The position numbers were made by a program, and so were the translations under genes. 41,358 nucleotides of DNA from an uncultured Clostridia bacterium. Lineage in GTDB: Bacteria > Bacillota > Clostridia > Lachnospirales > Anaerotignaceae. Within the stretch, counting starts at the first letter, position 1, and the number at the start of each line of letters is the position of its first letter. Positions 16,188-24,597 of this stretch are shown one piece after another. The stretch covers positions 1 to 41,358 of the forward strand of contig CALWLF010000088.1 of assembly GCA_944381455.1 (NCBI GenBank), in the 5' to 3' direction. The notes below the pieces were generated by a model. It worked only from the letters and a program-made list of their open reading frames with translations. It made no database searches and was not told the DNA's origin.

Positions 16188-16216
16188 ATCATGACAAAAA
16201 AAGCTTCTGCTGTCAA
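16188..16216 (-). promoter_or_regulatory. Promoter of the DUF5655-like gene
   Basis: A perfect TTGACA (16216-16211 on the minus strand), 17-base spacer, then CATGAT (16193-16188). Apart from this and the terminator at 16381, nothing is seen in the 331 bases between 16143 and 16473. Confidence 0.5.
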
Positions 16217-16380
16217 TGGAGAAAAGAAGAACGGTTAAAAAAGAAGGATCTGACGCCTTTTTTCGCACTGCTTTTTTCTTTTGACAGAAACTTTATCCAA
16301 GGGCCTCTTTTTTGCCACAGAATGCTTGATAGAACAAACATCATCGGAAAGAGAGATTGGCCTTAGGAAGACAGAAAAAT

Positions 16381-16411
16381 CCACCCTCTGCCATAATGGC
16401 ACAGAGGGTGG
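16381..16411 (-). terminator. Terminator of the coiled-coil/beta-helix unit
   Basis: CCACCCTCTG (16381-16390) pairs with CAGAGGGTGG (16402-16411) around a small loop. On the minus strand the stem is followed by ATTTTTCTG. Confidence 0.75.
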
Positions 16412-16473
16412 GAAGATGGGGTTTGAAACAAATTGGGTTACAGGGAAGAAAACCGGGAGAGAAAAGCTGTAGA

Positions 16474-16998
16474 TTACAAGAGGCGTTTGTCTTTCTCCCC
16501 GTTTTTTTGTTCCAGCAAAGTTATGGTTTTATGGGGACAGCTTTCTTTTAGTTTTTGCACCTGTTTTTGTGTGGATTGGGCCTGCTCGTCTAAAGAATGC
16601 AGCATCGTTCCAAACATTTCTCGGATTTGTTTGAGCTGGGTATCCAATGTTTGCAGTTCCTGTTCTTTTTTTTGCATTGCTGCTTTCCATTGTTCCTGAT
16701 ATGCCTTTTCTTTTTCTTCTGCCTCTTTTTGCATGTTTTGGGCAAAACGCTTGGCTTCCATTAGCGTTTGGGCAATCAAGGATTGTTCTTTTGTTTGATT
16801 TTCCAGCTGCTTTCTTGTTTCAGACAAAGTTTGTTCCAACTGGCTGATTTTTTCTTGATACTGTTGGGCAGCTGCTTGTGCCTGTTCTTCTTTTTTAAGC
16901 AGCTGGGAAGAAAATTCTTCTTCCAATGTTGCCAAATATTGGTAAACGCTAGATTTGGTATATCCAAACAAGCCTTTTTTCAAATACTCTAAATTCAT
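16474..16998 (-). CDS. DivIVA-like coiled-coil protein
   Basis: A 174-residue protein. The first 30 residues (MNLEYLKKGLFGYTKSSVYQ) resemble the short membrane-binding N-terminus of DivIVA/GpsB-type proteins of Firmicutes. Almost all the rest is Gln/Glu/Lys-rich heptad sequence, a long coiled coil (for example QYQEKISQLEQTLSETRKQL). Such proteins gather at curved membranes or the division site. A GGAGG ribosome site precedes the ATG. The beta-helix gene ends 83 bases upstream with no terminator between, so the two may share a transcript. The role is inferred from architecture only. Confidence 0.7.
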   Translation of the reverse strand: MNLEYLKKGLFGYTKSSVYQYLATLEEEFSSQLLKKEEQAQAAAQQYQEKISQLEQTLSETRKQLENQTKEQSLIAQTLMEAKRFAQNMQKEAEEKEKAYQEQWKAAMQKKEQELQTLDTQLKQIREMFGTMLHSLDEQAQSTQKQVQKLKESCPHKTITLLEQKNGEKDKRLL

Positions 16999-17081
16999 GT
17001 TATGTCCTCCTATTTTTGCTGAGATGTTTTTTTAACTGGGTTACAATGGAAGAGCAGTCCGATTTTATGGCCAAATGCAGG

Positions 17082-19319
17082 TTATTGTTTTGCAAGAGAC
17101 TCTGGATGATAAACCAGGTATAGTGTTTCAGCTTCAGATGCAATGCTCGTTTGTTCCATGTCTGCGACAAAATAGGCAGTCAAATCTGTTTCGTCTAAGC
17201 TGTCTGCCGTTGCAATGGCCACTTTATCTGTGACAAAAGCGGCTGGAGAAAGAGATACGCCGATGGAAGCGCCTTCGGTCAATGGACCGTCGATGGAAAT
17301 ATGCCGCTCTTCTGGCAGGTACAAATTATCTGCCATCGTCTGCCCGTCTTTTTCTTTGGTATTATTCAAAATAACGGGATTTTGCTGGATGGCCAGTGTG
17401 CCGTCAGAAAAGCTGATGCCGCCGCCGTTTCCATCCACGGCATGGCAGTTTTGGATGGTGCCGCCGCGAAACGAGGATCGGCTGTTTTCTGCCAGGAGAA
17501 TGCCGCCGCCGCCCAAGGCACGACAGCCATCGATGGTGCCGCCGGAGGCAAACAAGGTGCCGTAAGAAAAGATGCCGCCGCCAAAGGAGGCTGATTCACA
17601 CTGGGTGATGGTGCCGCCGGTCAGATAAATGACTGCATTGGAGGCTGCAAAGATGCCGCCGCCGCCGTCCCAAAGCGTCATTTCTCCCGTGTTTTGAGAA
17701 GAGACCATGGCGCCGTTTGCCATACAGCCATCGATGATGCTGTCGCCGCTAAAAGTGGCAATGCCGCCTAGGATATAGATGCCGCCGCCGTTTTCTTTGG
17801 CGCTGCAGTTTTGGATGGTGCCGCTGGATATGGTTGCCTCTGTACCGTTAAAGTAGATGCCGCCACCATTTTTTTCTGCTTTGCAGTTGGAAAAAACACT
17901 GCCCTCCATGGTCAGCGTGCCGCCAAAACCAACGTAAACACCACCGCCAAAGGTGGATGCAGAAAAATCGCTGATGGTTCCGCCGGATAGGTGCAAAGTT
18001 CCGCCCAGCACATAGATGCCGCCGCCAAAAGCAGCTTGATGGTTCTCTTCTTCGCCTGTTTCTTTTTCTGTTTCTTCTGCCATGCCGGTTAATGTTCCGT
18101 CTGTAAACTGGAATGCGCCCTTTTCTCCTTGGATGCATACGGCGCCGCCGCCATAAGCACTGCAATGCTTCATGGAACCGCCAGTCATGATAACAGCTTC
18201 ATTGTTCAGCACATACAGCCCGCCGCCATGGGAAAGGGCCTGGCAGTTTTCTATGGATCCGCCTGCAATGGCGACAGATATGCTTTGTTCGCTGACGTAA
18301 ATGCCGCCGCCATGATAGTCGGAGGAGCAGTCCGTAATGATGCCGTTATGAAAAAGAAAACTGCCGTTATAGACGCCAACACCGCCGCCGCCAAAGGAGG
18401 ATTCCGTTGTCCCCTGCTGCCGCAAAACAGAACAGTTGGCAATGGTTCCGCCGTCCATTTGAAAGCTGCCGCTGCCAGAAACCTGCACACCGCCGCCATA
18501 GACATTTTTTTCGCCTGATACGCTGCATCCTTCAATGGTTCCGCCTGTCATAAGAAAGGTTCCGCCGTCACTGATATAAACGCCGCCGCCGCTATTTGCG
18601 GTACAGTTTGTGATGGTTCCGCTTTGCAGCTGAAGCGAGCCTTGTACAAAGATGCCGCCGCCAGAGAGGCTTTGCGTCCCTCCCTCCTGCTCCAGTTTTG
18701 TTCCTGTGCCTCCTTGAATGGATCCGCCGCGGAAAACTGGATAAAAGGAGCTGTCTTTGATCGTTAGCGTTCCGCCGTTTTCGACGGTGAGGACACTGCT
18801 TTGTCCAGTGCCTGTCAAAAGATGCCCGTTTAAGTCAATGGTCACTTCTGCACCAGATGGAATCAGCAGATCCAGTTCTTCAAGAGAAGTATCCTGCTGC
18901 AAAGCATAGGTTCCGGCAGATAAGGTGCCGCCGGAAGAAGGAATCGGCGTCATCGCCGCCAGCGCCTGAGAGGGCTGATACGTTTCGATGATGGCTTTGA
19001 TTTTTGCCTCTTGTTCCGGCGTCAAAGTGAGTTTGTTTTCTTCTGCCAAGGCATAGATGGCACAAATTTCTTGATACATTGCCTCTGCCTGGCTTTCATC
19101 GGTGATGTCGATGGTTTGGCTATCAGGCAATGTAGCAATGCGTTGTTCCAACTCGCTTTGAGCGCTTGTGTCTGGTTTATCCACAGTTGTTTCTATGGAT
19201 TCTTCCGAAGTTGTTGCGGTGGGCAGCAGTGTTTCCTGGTTTCCGATGATTGCAGCAACGGCTGCAACGGCCGCAATCAAACAAACAGATTCCAATACCA
19301 CCCTTGTATTTTTTTTCAT
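17082..19319 (-). CDS. Secreted right-handed beta-helix protein with Gly/Cys rungs
   Basis: A 745-residue protein with an N-terminal signal or anchor sequence (KNTRVVLESVCLIAAVAAVA), a Thr/Glu-rich linker with a helical part to about residue 125, and a long repeat domain (about 130-640). Each repeat is roughly 25-35 residues, with about 15 copies of a GGG(I/V/L) turn and often GGTI..C, as in SGGGVYISDGGTFLMTGGTI. This is the signature of right-handed parallel beta-helix (pectate-lyase-like or Pmp-like) proteins. The C-terminal region ends with a globular segment and no LPXTG or transmembrane anchor. It could be an adhesin or polysaccharide-binding surface protein beside the capsule locus. The start at 19319 has a GGGGGAA ribosome site. 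Confidence 0.85.
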   Translation of the reverse strand: MKKNTRVVLESVCLIAAVAAVAAIIGNQETLLPTATTSEESIETTVDKPDTSAQSELEQRIATLPDSQTIDITDESQAEAMYQEICAIYALAEENKLTLTPEQEAKIKAIIETYQPSQALAAMTPIPSSGGTLSAGTYALQQDTSLEELDLLIPSGAEVTIDLNGHLLTGTGQSSVLTVENGGTLTIKDSSFYPVFRGGSIQGGTGTKLEQEGGTQSLSGGGIFVQGSLQLQSGTITNCTANSGGGVYISDGGTFLMTGGTIEGCSVSGEKNVYGGGVQVSGSGSFQMDGGTIANCSVLRQQGTTESSFGGGGVGVYNGSFLFHNGIITDCSSDYHGGGIYVSEQSISVAIAGGSIENCQALSHGGGLYVLNNEAVIMTGGSMKHCSAYGGGAVCIQGEKGAFQFTDGTLTGMAEETEKETGEEENHQAAFGGGIYVLGGTLHLSGGTISDFSASTFGGGVYVGFGGTLTMEGSVFSNCKAEKNGGGIYFNGTEATISSGTIQNCSAKENGGGIYILGGIATFSGDSIIDGCMANGAMVSSQNTGEMTLWDGGGGIFAASNAVIYLTGGTITQCESASFGGGIFSYGTLFASGGTIDGCRALGGGGILLAENSRSSFRGGTIQNCHAVDGNGGGISFSDGTLAIQQNPVILNNTKEKDGQTMADNLYLPEERHISIDGPLTEGASIGVSLSPAAFVTDKVAIATADSLDETDLTAYFVADMEQTSIASEAETLYLVYHPESLAKQ

Positions 19320-19373
19320 GTCGTTCCCCCTTTCTTGATTGGAAACGGATGAGTTCCCTGAAAACCCCTGGAT

Positions 19374-19814
19374 TCATCGTTCTTTTTTGACGATATAAAT
19401 TAGGCCAAGGCCTAAAATACAACCTAAAAAATTTAAAATCATGTCAGAAATGGAGCAATGGCGTCCCGGTACAAATAGTTTTGCCCATTCGCTTGCCACA
19501 GAAGCAAGGATGCCGATGGCAAAGGACAGGGCAAAGATCTTCTTTCGATTCTTCTTTGTGAGAAAAAGCGCCCCGTAAATCAACATGGATAGAACTGTAA
19601 AAACCAGCACATGAGCTGCCAGACGAAACCCGTCAAAAAGAGGCATATAATAGGTTTGGCCCGAAAGGTGAAAAAGCTGCAGCAGGGTTTTGGTGATGGT
19701 GCTGCTTAGTTTTGTGGTGCCGGATAGTTTTTGCAAGGAAAGATAAAAACATAACCAGATCCAAAACAGCAAAAGGCACCACATCATAAAGGGTTTCCAT
19801 CGTTTTTGCTTCAT
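19374..19814 (-). CDS. VanZ-like family membrane protein
   Basis: A 146-residue protein with about four membrane helices and the VanZ signature: an Asp/His-containing first loop (PLFDGFRLAAHVLVFTVLS) and the end motif SEWAKLFVPGRHCSISDMIL followed by N-x-x-G. The start at 19814 is chosen over an in-frame ATG at 19910 because GGGAGGTGGG lies just upstream. VanZ proteins affect sensitivity to some glycopeptides and sit in many envelope loci. It follows the capsule operon by 130 bases and may be its last gene. Confidence 0.88.
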   Translation of the reverse strand: MKQKRWKPFMMWCLLLFWIWLCFYLSLQKLSGTTKLSSTITKTLLQLFHLSGQTYYMPLFDGFRLAAHVLVFTVLSMLIYGALFLTKKNRKKIFALSFAIGILASVASEWAKLFVPGRHCSISDMILNFLGCILGLGLIYIVKKER

Positions 19815-19944
19815 GATCCCACCTCCCAGGTTGTTCAAAATTTTGTGTGCCACAGGCAGGGTATGTTCTGCTGTTAAGATAAAGGCAGAAAACCCATGGT
19901 TTTTTGGCAAAACGGCCGATTGTTACCTATGAGGCTGAAACTGG

Positions 19945-20643
19945 TTAGGGCTGTAACAACTGATTCTGGCGGGCAGTCAGCCGGTCCAGATATTTCTGCC
20001 CAAGCGCGGCGGCAATCATTTTTTGCGCCGCTTCCAGGTTGGGCCGCCGGTCTTTTTGATTATGGCAGTCAGAACCCAAAACATCGATCATGCCATTTTT
20101 TAGCAGCTGCAATGCTTTCTTTCTTGTTTGCCGCTGAACAAAAAAGCTGCCATTTGCTTGGAAAAAAACATGTTGGCTGTGCATCCATTCCAGGCATTTT
20201 TGGTTTGGGGTAAACCAGTACCGCTCCATATGGGCCAGCAAGACGCGGACATCCTGCTGATGGTTTAAAAGCAAAACTTCCTGACACATATGATGTGTCC
20301 AGCGGGTTTGGGGCATTTCAAGCAGCAGCACTTTGGTTCCTTCCATCCTCAGCTTCAAAATTTCTTTTGAATGACTGATGCCGTCATAATACTGCACTTC
20401 GGCACCTAAAACGACGGCAGGCAGATGGGGATGCTGATGCAGGTTTAATTTTTCAAACGCTTGCTGCCGTTGGAGCAAAAAGACTTCAGGTGAAACTTTA
20501 TCTGCATAAAAATGAGGTGTTGCGGCAATGGAAGCAATCCCCTGCCGTTTGCATTCCAAAAGAAGTGCCATGCTTTCTTCCACACTGGCGCTTCCGTCAT
20601 CCAGTGCGGGAAGAATATGGGAATGAAAATCAAACAAATGCAT
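19945..20643 (-). CDS. Capsule tyrosine-protein phosphatase, CpsB/Wzb PHP family
   Basis: A 232-residue manganese-dependent phosphatase with the PHP metal motifs in order: FDFHSHILPALDDGS at the N-terminus, TPHFY, LLAHMERYWF, and GSDCHNQKDRRPNL near the C-terminus. It would dephosphorylate the tyrosine tail of the neighbouring CpsD kinase. ATG 20643 is used; a GTG one codon upstream is possible. The ribosome site is weak, and the CpsD stop codon lies eight bases before the start. It is the last gene of the cps module, which here is at the 3' end of the operon. Confidence 0.93.
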   Translation of the reverse strand: MHLFDFHSHILPALDDGSASVEESMALLLECKRQGIASIAATPHFYADKVSPEVFLLQRQQAFEKLNLHQHPHLPAVVLGAEVQYYDGISHSKEILKLRMEGTKVLLLEMPQTRWTHHMCQEVLLLNHQQDVRVLLAHMERYWFTPNQKCLEWMHSQHVFFQANGSFFVQRQTRKKALQLLKNGMIDVLGSDCHNQKDRRPNLEAAQKMIAAALGQKYLDRLTARQNQLLQP

Positions 20644-20651
20644 CACCTGCT

Positions 20652-21419
20652 TTACTGGTAAGAATCTTGATTGTAATAGCGGTATTGGTAGCCATATTTC
20701 CTGCTTTTTCTTTTTTGTTTTCCTTTGCAGTTTAAAACGAATCCTAGGATTTTGACATTGAGAAATTCCAGCTGCCGAATGGTTTCAGCCAAAGCATGCT
20801 GATCACAATAATCAGGACGAACCACAATCAGCATTCCGCTGAGCAGGTTGGAGATGGTAAGGCCATCGCTGACGACGCTGATGGGCGGTAAGTCGATGAT
20901 GATATAGTCATATTCTTTCGAAGTCTGAGATAATATTTGTTTCATTTTTGCAGAGGACAGCAGTTCTGCAGGGTTAGGCGGAATTTCGCCGGAAGGCAAA
21001 ACACTGAGACAATCTAAAAAAACATGGTGCTGTACCGTCTCTTCCAAAGGGCTTAAACCGGCCAAAACGTTGGATAGCCCGATGGCATGGTCAAACCGCA
21101 GCACTTTTTGAATCAGCGGCAAGCGCATATCGGCTTCGATGAGCAATGTGTGTTTTTTGGCTTCTGCGAACGAGTAAGCAAGATTGATGGCTGTGGTGCT
21201 TTTTCCTTCGCCGCGCAGGGCGCTGGTGATGCCCACAATTTTACATGGTTCTTCATCCGACATACTGAACATCAAATTGGTTCGCAGCAGTTTATATGCT
21301 TCTTGGCTGGCAAAATTTAGTTTCTCACCGATCATTTCCTGCTGATCGTCCAGCGATTTGGGCAGCTCCATCAATTTTTTCCTGCTTTTGATATATTTTT
21401 TTTCGTGGTTACGCATCAT
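20652..21419 (-). CDS. Capsule tyrosine autokinase, CpsD/CapB family
   Basis: A 255-residue cytoplasmic BY-kinase. Walker A reads ALRGEGKSTTA (Arg where most have Pro). The Walker A' region reads LLIEADMRLPL, with Glu where the family usually has the first Asp of DxDxR. Walker B is YIIIDLPPI. The C-terminal tail YGYQYRYYNQDSYQ is the tyrosine cluster that is phosphorylated. The start overlaps the CpsC stop by 4 bases (ATGA) with GGAGGG upstream. It works with CpsC as its membrane activator and CpsB as phosphatase to control polymer length and export. Confidence 0.93.
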   Translation of the reverse strand: MMRNHEKKYIKSRKKLMELPKSLDDQQEMIGEKLNFASQEAYKLLRTNLMFSMSDEEPCKIVGITSALRGEGKSTTAINLAYSFAEAKKHTLLIEADMRLPLIQKVLRFDHAIGLSNVLAGLSPLEETVQHHVFLDCLSVLPSGEIPPNPAELLSSAKMKQILSQTSKEYDYIIIDLPPISVVSDGLTISNLLSGMLIVVRPDYCDQHALAETIRQLEFLNVKILGFVLNCKGKQKRKSRKYGYQYRYYNQDSYQ

Positions 21420-22174
21420 TCACCCTCCTCTGTCTGACCGATGGAACGGCTGGCATCATGATATTTTGGAGCATGGCTGCTTTTCATATGGTCTGGAATG
21501 ACTGCCAAAACGGGAAACGGGTATGTTTCCATCAAATATTCTTCATCATGAATTAACGTATCCATCAAAGTACGAATCACAATGATTGCACTGGCAATCA
21601 TTGCACCGCAAAGAAACCCGCCTGCAAGAAAGGTTAATGTGTTGGGAGAGGAACGCTTCTCTGGGGTAACGGCATAATCCACAACCCGGACAGAGCTGCC
21701 GTCAACCACATCAGAAATTTTCCCCGGCAAAATGGCGGTGATGGCATTGGCAATGCGCTCTGCCTCCTGGGGATCGCTGCTGGTGACACGGATACGGAAG
21801 ATTTCTGTGTTATTGACTGCTTCAGATGAGATCATGTCATATAGTTCTTCATAAGTATAATCCAGGTTTTCTTTCTCGATGACTTCTTCCAAAGTCGCCC
21901 TTGTTTTTAAAATGATGATATAAGTGTCTGCCAGGCTTTGCGCCGCTGTCAATTCAGAAGAGCTGATGGAAAAAGAGGTGTTGCCCAGGGAAGCGGAACT
22001 GTTGTTGACGTACATTAAGGCATCCGATTCATACTGGGGTGTAATGAGATAGGTGCAAGCACCAAAGGCGGCACCTGCAAACAGCAGCCCCAAAAGGAAA
22101 ATGGCCCATGCCCTCTGCCACAAGGCTCTGATCAGCCGCAAAAGATCTAGTTCATAATACTGTACATTTTTCAT
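21416..22174 (-). CDS. Capsule chain-length regulator, CpsC/Wzz family
   Basis: A 252-residue polysaccharide co-polymerase. It has two transmembrane helices (about residues 20-45 and 178-203) around an extracellular domain, and the proline-containing motif TPEKRSSPN before the second helix. The short C-terminal cytoplasmic tail is the expected contact for the CpsD kinase. It lies 24 bases after the FrhB-like gene. Confidence 0.92.
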   Translation of the reverse strand: MKNVQYYELDLLRLIRALWQRAWAIFLLGLLFAGAAFGACTYLITPQYESDALMYVNNSSASLGNTSFSISSSELTAAQSLADTYIIILKTRATLEEVIEKENLDYTYEELYDMISSEAVNNTEIFRIRVTSSDPQEAERIANAITAILPGKISDVVDGSSVRVVDYAVTPEKRSSPNTLTFLAGGFLCGAMIASAIIVIRTLMDTLIHDEEYLMETYPFPVLAVIPDHMKSSHAPKYHDASRSIGQTEEGE

Positions 22175-22198
22175 TGTTTTTGCTCCATTCTAGTTATC

Positions 22199-23416
22199 TC
22201 ATAACTCCCGTTTCGGTTTAGAATCAGAAAAATGATGTTCTTTTTTTTGGGCTTTTTTCACTTTGATTCGTAGTGCCAAAGGAAGTTTTCCATAAAGGTA
22301 TCTCAGTTTCCAAAACATCGAGCTACAGTATTGGTTGGCCCATGCTTCATATCCCATTGTTTGGATGGTTTGATAAATATCTGTACGGCAGGGAGGATAG
22401 TTTGCAGGATGATTCAAGTTTTCATTGATTTGTTTCATCCACTCCAGCTTGCTGGGATAAAGCAGCATGGACTGCTCGATTTCTGGCAGATAGGAGAGAC
22501 TTTTGTTTGTATTCAGCAGTAAAATGGATGCCCCAATATCAGAGTTGATTTCTGGGTGAAACTTTTCCACAGACCAAAAATCAGCAAAAGTAAAATCGCT
22601 GATTCTCTTTTCCTGCGCATAAGTGCATTGATAACAGCAGGGCCGGTAAGTCTTTGCCTGCAGAAAAGACGCATAATAAGGATCCAAAGCGGCAGAACCG
22701 CCGACAGCCTTTTTGGAACGGACGAAATAATAATAATAGTACAGCCCCAGCTGGTAAGAACCAATTTTGTTGCGGAACCGGTAATGGATGATTTTATTTC
22801 CCTTTTTCTTTTCCAGCCACAAAATATTTTGGCGGAATAATTCTGGGCTTGGAACGCCGTGGCAGATGAAATCTGCCGTCAGCAGGTTTTCATATTCCTG
22901 CCCCAGATAAGTCTTTAATCCGGCAATCTGACACGGGGTGCCGGTGTACAGGACCATGCGGCCGTTTTCCAGCTGTTGTTTTACTTTTACAAAGGTATCT
23001 GCAGTATCGCTTTGCACATATTTGGAGCCTCTGCATTTGGAAAGGTCCTCCCGTTTTGACAGGAGAATTTGCTTGGCATAAAAATTTGTATCCAGCATAC
23101 ATCCCACCACAAGGCCGCCTTGTTTTAACACCATTTCGGCAAGGGCTGTAAAAACGCCGCCGCTGGAGCTATCCAAAAGGACTGTTTTGTCTTTGTGGAT
23201 GGCTGCATAGGCTTGGAGCGGCTGATATTGCTGTACCGGTGTTTCCACAGGACAAACAGTGAGGCAAAGACCGCAGTTTCCGCACTTTTCTTCATCTATA
23301 TGGGGATAGAGGAAACCTTCTTCATTTTTTTCCATGGTGATGGCTCCCTTGATGCAGGCATTTTCGCAGGAACGGCAGCCGGTGCAAAGATGAAGTTGAT
23401 CCATCAGGTTTTTCAT
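22199..23416 (-). CDS. FrhB-like iron-sulfur protein of polysaccharide loci
   Basis: A 405-residue protein with two 4Fe-4S ferredoxin motifs (CTGCRSCENACIKGAI and CGNCGLCLTVCP) followed by an F420 hydrogenase/dehydrogenase beta-subunit domain (SSSGGVFTALAEM, TGTPCQIAGLK, ICHGVPSP). Such proteins are frequent beside polysaccharide pyruvyltransferases in Firmicutes and Bacteroidota capsule loci, where their reaction is not established; a flavin-linked redox step on the glycan or its precursor is plausible. The ATG overlaps the pyruvyltransferase stop by four bases, so the two are translationally coupled. Confidence 0.88.
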   Translation of the reverse strand: MKNLMDQLHLCTGCRSCENACIKGAITMEKNEEGFLYPHIDEEKCGNCGLCLTVCPVETPVQQYQPLQAYAAIHKDKTVLLDSSSGGVFTALAEMVLKQGGLVVGCMLDTNFYAKQILLSKREDLSKCRGSKYVQSDTADTFVKVKQQLENGRMVLYTGTPCQIAGLKTYLGQEYENLLTADFICHGVPSPELFRQNILWLEKKKGNKIIHYRFRNKIGSYQLGLYYYYYFVRSKKAVGGSAALDPYYASFLQAKTYRPCCYQCTYAQEKRISDFTFADFWSVEKFHPEINSDIGASILLLNTNKSLSYLPEIEQSMLLYPSKLEWMKQINENLNHPANYPPCRTDIYQTIQTMGYEAWANQYCSSMFWKLRYLYGKLPLALRIKVKKAQKKEHHFSDSKPKREL

Positions 23417-24579
23417 GTTGTCTCACACTCCTCCAGGGCGTTTTTCAAAAATTGTTTGGCGCGGGTTCTTTCTTCCTGCAAAAAGACGTCAATTTCTTCA
23501 AAGGGTATGGGTGTATCCATGGCCTCTGGCTGAAGCTGCTGATGAATAAAACGATTTAAAATGCCAAGACGCTTCATGATGGAAACCATACGCTCAGACT
23601 GGTCGGAAGAATGCATATAGTTTCTGTGGAAGATATACATATTTTTGTGAAACAACAGGGAGAAAGCCAAAGCGTGATAAGAGTCGGAACAAACTTGTGT
23701 TGCGCCATCTAAAAGCCTCAAATAATTCCAAGGGCTTCCCCCTTGAAACACCACATGAGCCTTATCCTTTAAACAGTCATAATTGCTGGCAAAGGCCACA
23801 ATGGTCCATCCCTTTGCAATGCACCAGTCCAGATATTGCAGCACATAAGTGTTTGGCTCATTTAAAAAATAGAAAAACACATATGGACTTGATGGCAGGG
23901 AGAGATTTGTCTTGGCTTCATAAAGCTGACGCCATTGCTGCGCCGTCAGAAGCAGCACTGGATCTATCAGCTGAACGGCATCCCGGTTTGTCAGTTGTTT
24001 GATAATTTGGACTCCTGATTGTTCCCTCACCGATAAAATACGGTAAGCAGCAATATCCCTGGCAAAACGGCGGCAGTTATATGGGGCCACATGGTCCATC
24101 CCAAAGCTGGGCACCCAGGCAATCCGTTTTTCCTTTGGAGCAAATTTCAAAAAATAGGCGTCATTGCGCAAAAACCAGCTTCCATTCCACACTTGGTCGC
24201 TGCCGCAAAGAAAAGCCTGATATTCGTTGCTGTGTGCAGCACGCCGCATTTGCCGGTAATTTAGCTCCACAGAACAAATGTCTTCTTCGATGAAAGTTTG
24301 AATGCCCTGAAAATCGTTTTCCTTTAAAGAAGACAAAGCCGTTTTTCTTTTTGCCTTCATCATGTGCATAAATTCCTTGGCATAAGTTGGATGCAGCACC
24401 ATCTGGATGCTGGCTTTGAGAAAATAGCATAGTTTATTGCATCTGGGATTATAAATATGCTGCCGAAACAAGACACAGGTATACTGCAATTCCAAAACCA
24501 CCTGCTGTGTTGCAAAACATTGCAATGCAGAACCATAATTGAAGTTGTAAAGTGTAACTTGACCTATTTTACGGTCCAT
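23413..24579 (-). CDS. Polysaccharide pyruvyltransferase family protein
   Basis: A protein of about 388 residues. The N-terminus MDRKIGQVTLYNFNYGSALQ, then CGSDQVWNGSW and the late motif CSDSYHALAFSLLF, are those of the CsaB/WcaK-type pyruvyltransferase family, which adds a ketal pyruvate from PEP to a sugar. The start at ATG 24579 fits the family N-terminus; a GTG at 24591 is the alternative. The flippase gene ends 18 bases before this start. It would give an acidic pyruvylated glycan. Confidence 0.87.
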   Translation of the reverse strand: MDRKIGQVTLYNFNYGSALQCFATQQVVLELQYTCVLFRQHIYNPRCNKLCYFLKASIQMVLHPTYAKEFMHMMKAKRKTALSSLKENDFQGIQTFIEEDICSVELNYRQMRRAAHSNEYQAFLCGSDQVWNGSWFLRNDAYFLKFAPKEKRIAWVPSFGMDHVAPYNCRRFARDIAAYRILSVREQSGVQIIKQLTNRDAVQLIDPVLLLTAQQWRQLYEAKTNLSLPSSPYVFFYFLNEPNTYVLQYLDWCIAKGWTIVAFASNYDCLKDKAHVVFQGGSPWNYLRLLDGATQVCSDSYHALAFSLLFHKNMYIFHRNYMHSSDQSERMVSIMKRLGILNRFIHQQLQPEAMDTPIPFEEIDVFLQEERTRAKQFLKNALEECETT

Positions 24580-24597
24580 ACGTTCTTTCACCCGCCC

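Noticed and set aside
17215-18518. Several open frames opposite or beside the beta-helix gene
   Set aside because: They are by-products of the Gly-rich GGC repeat codons and lack start signals or plausible protein sequence.
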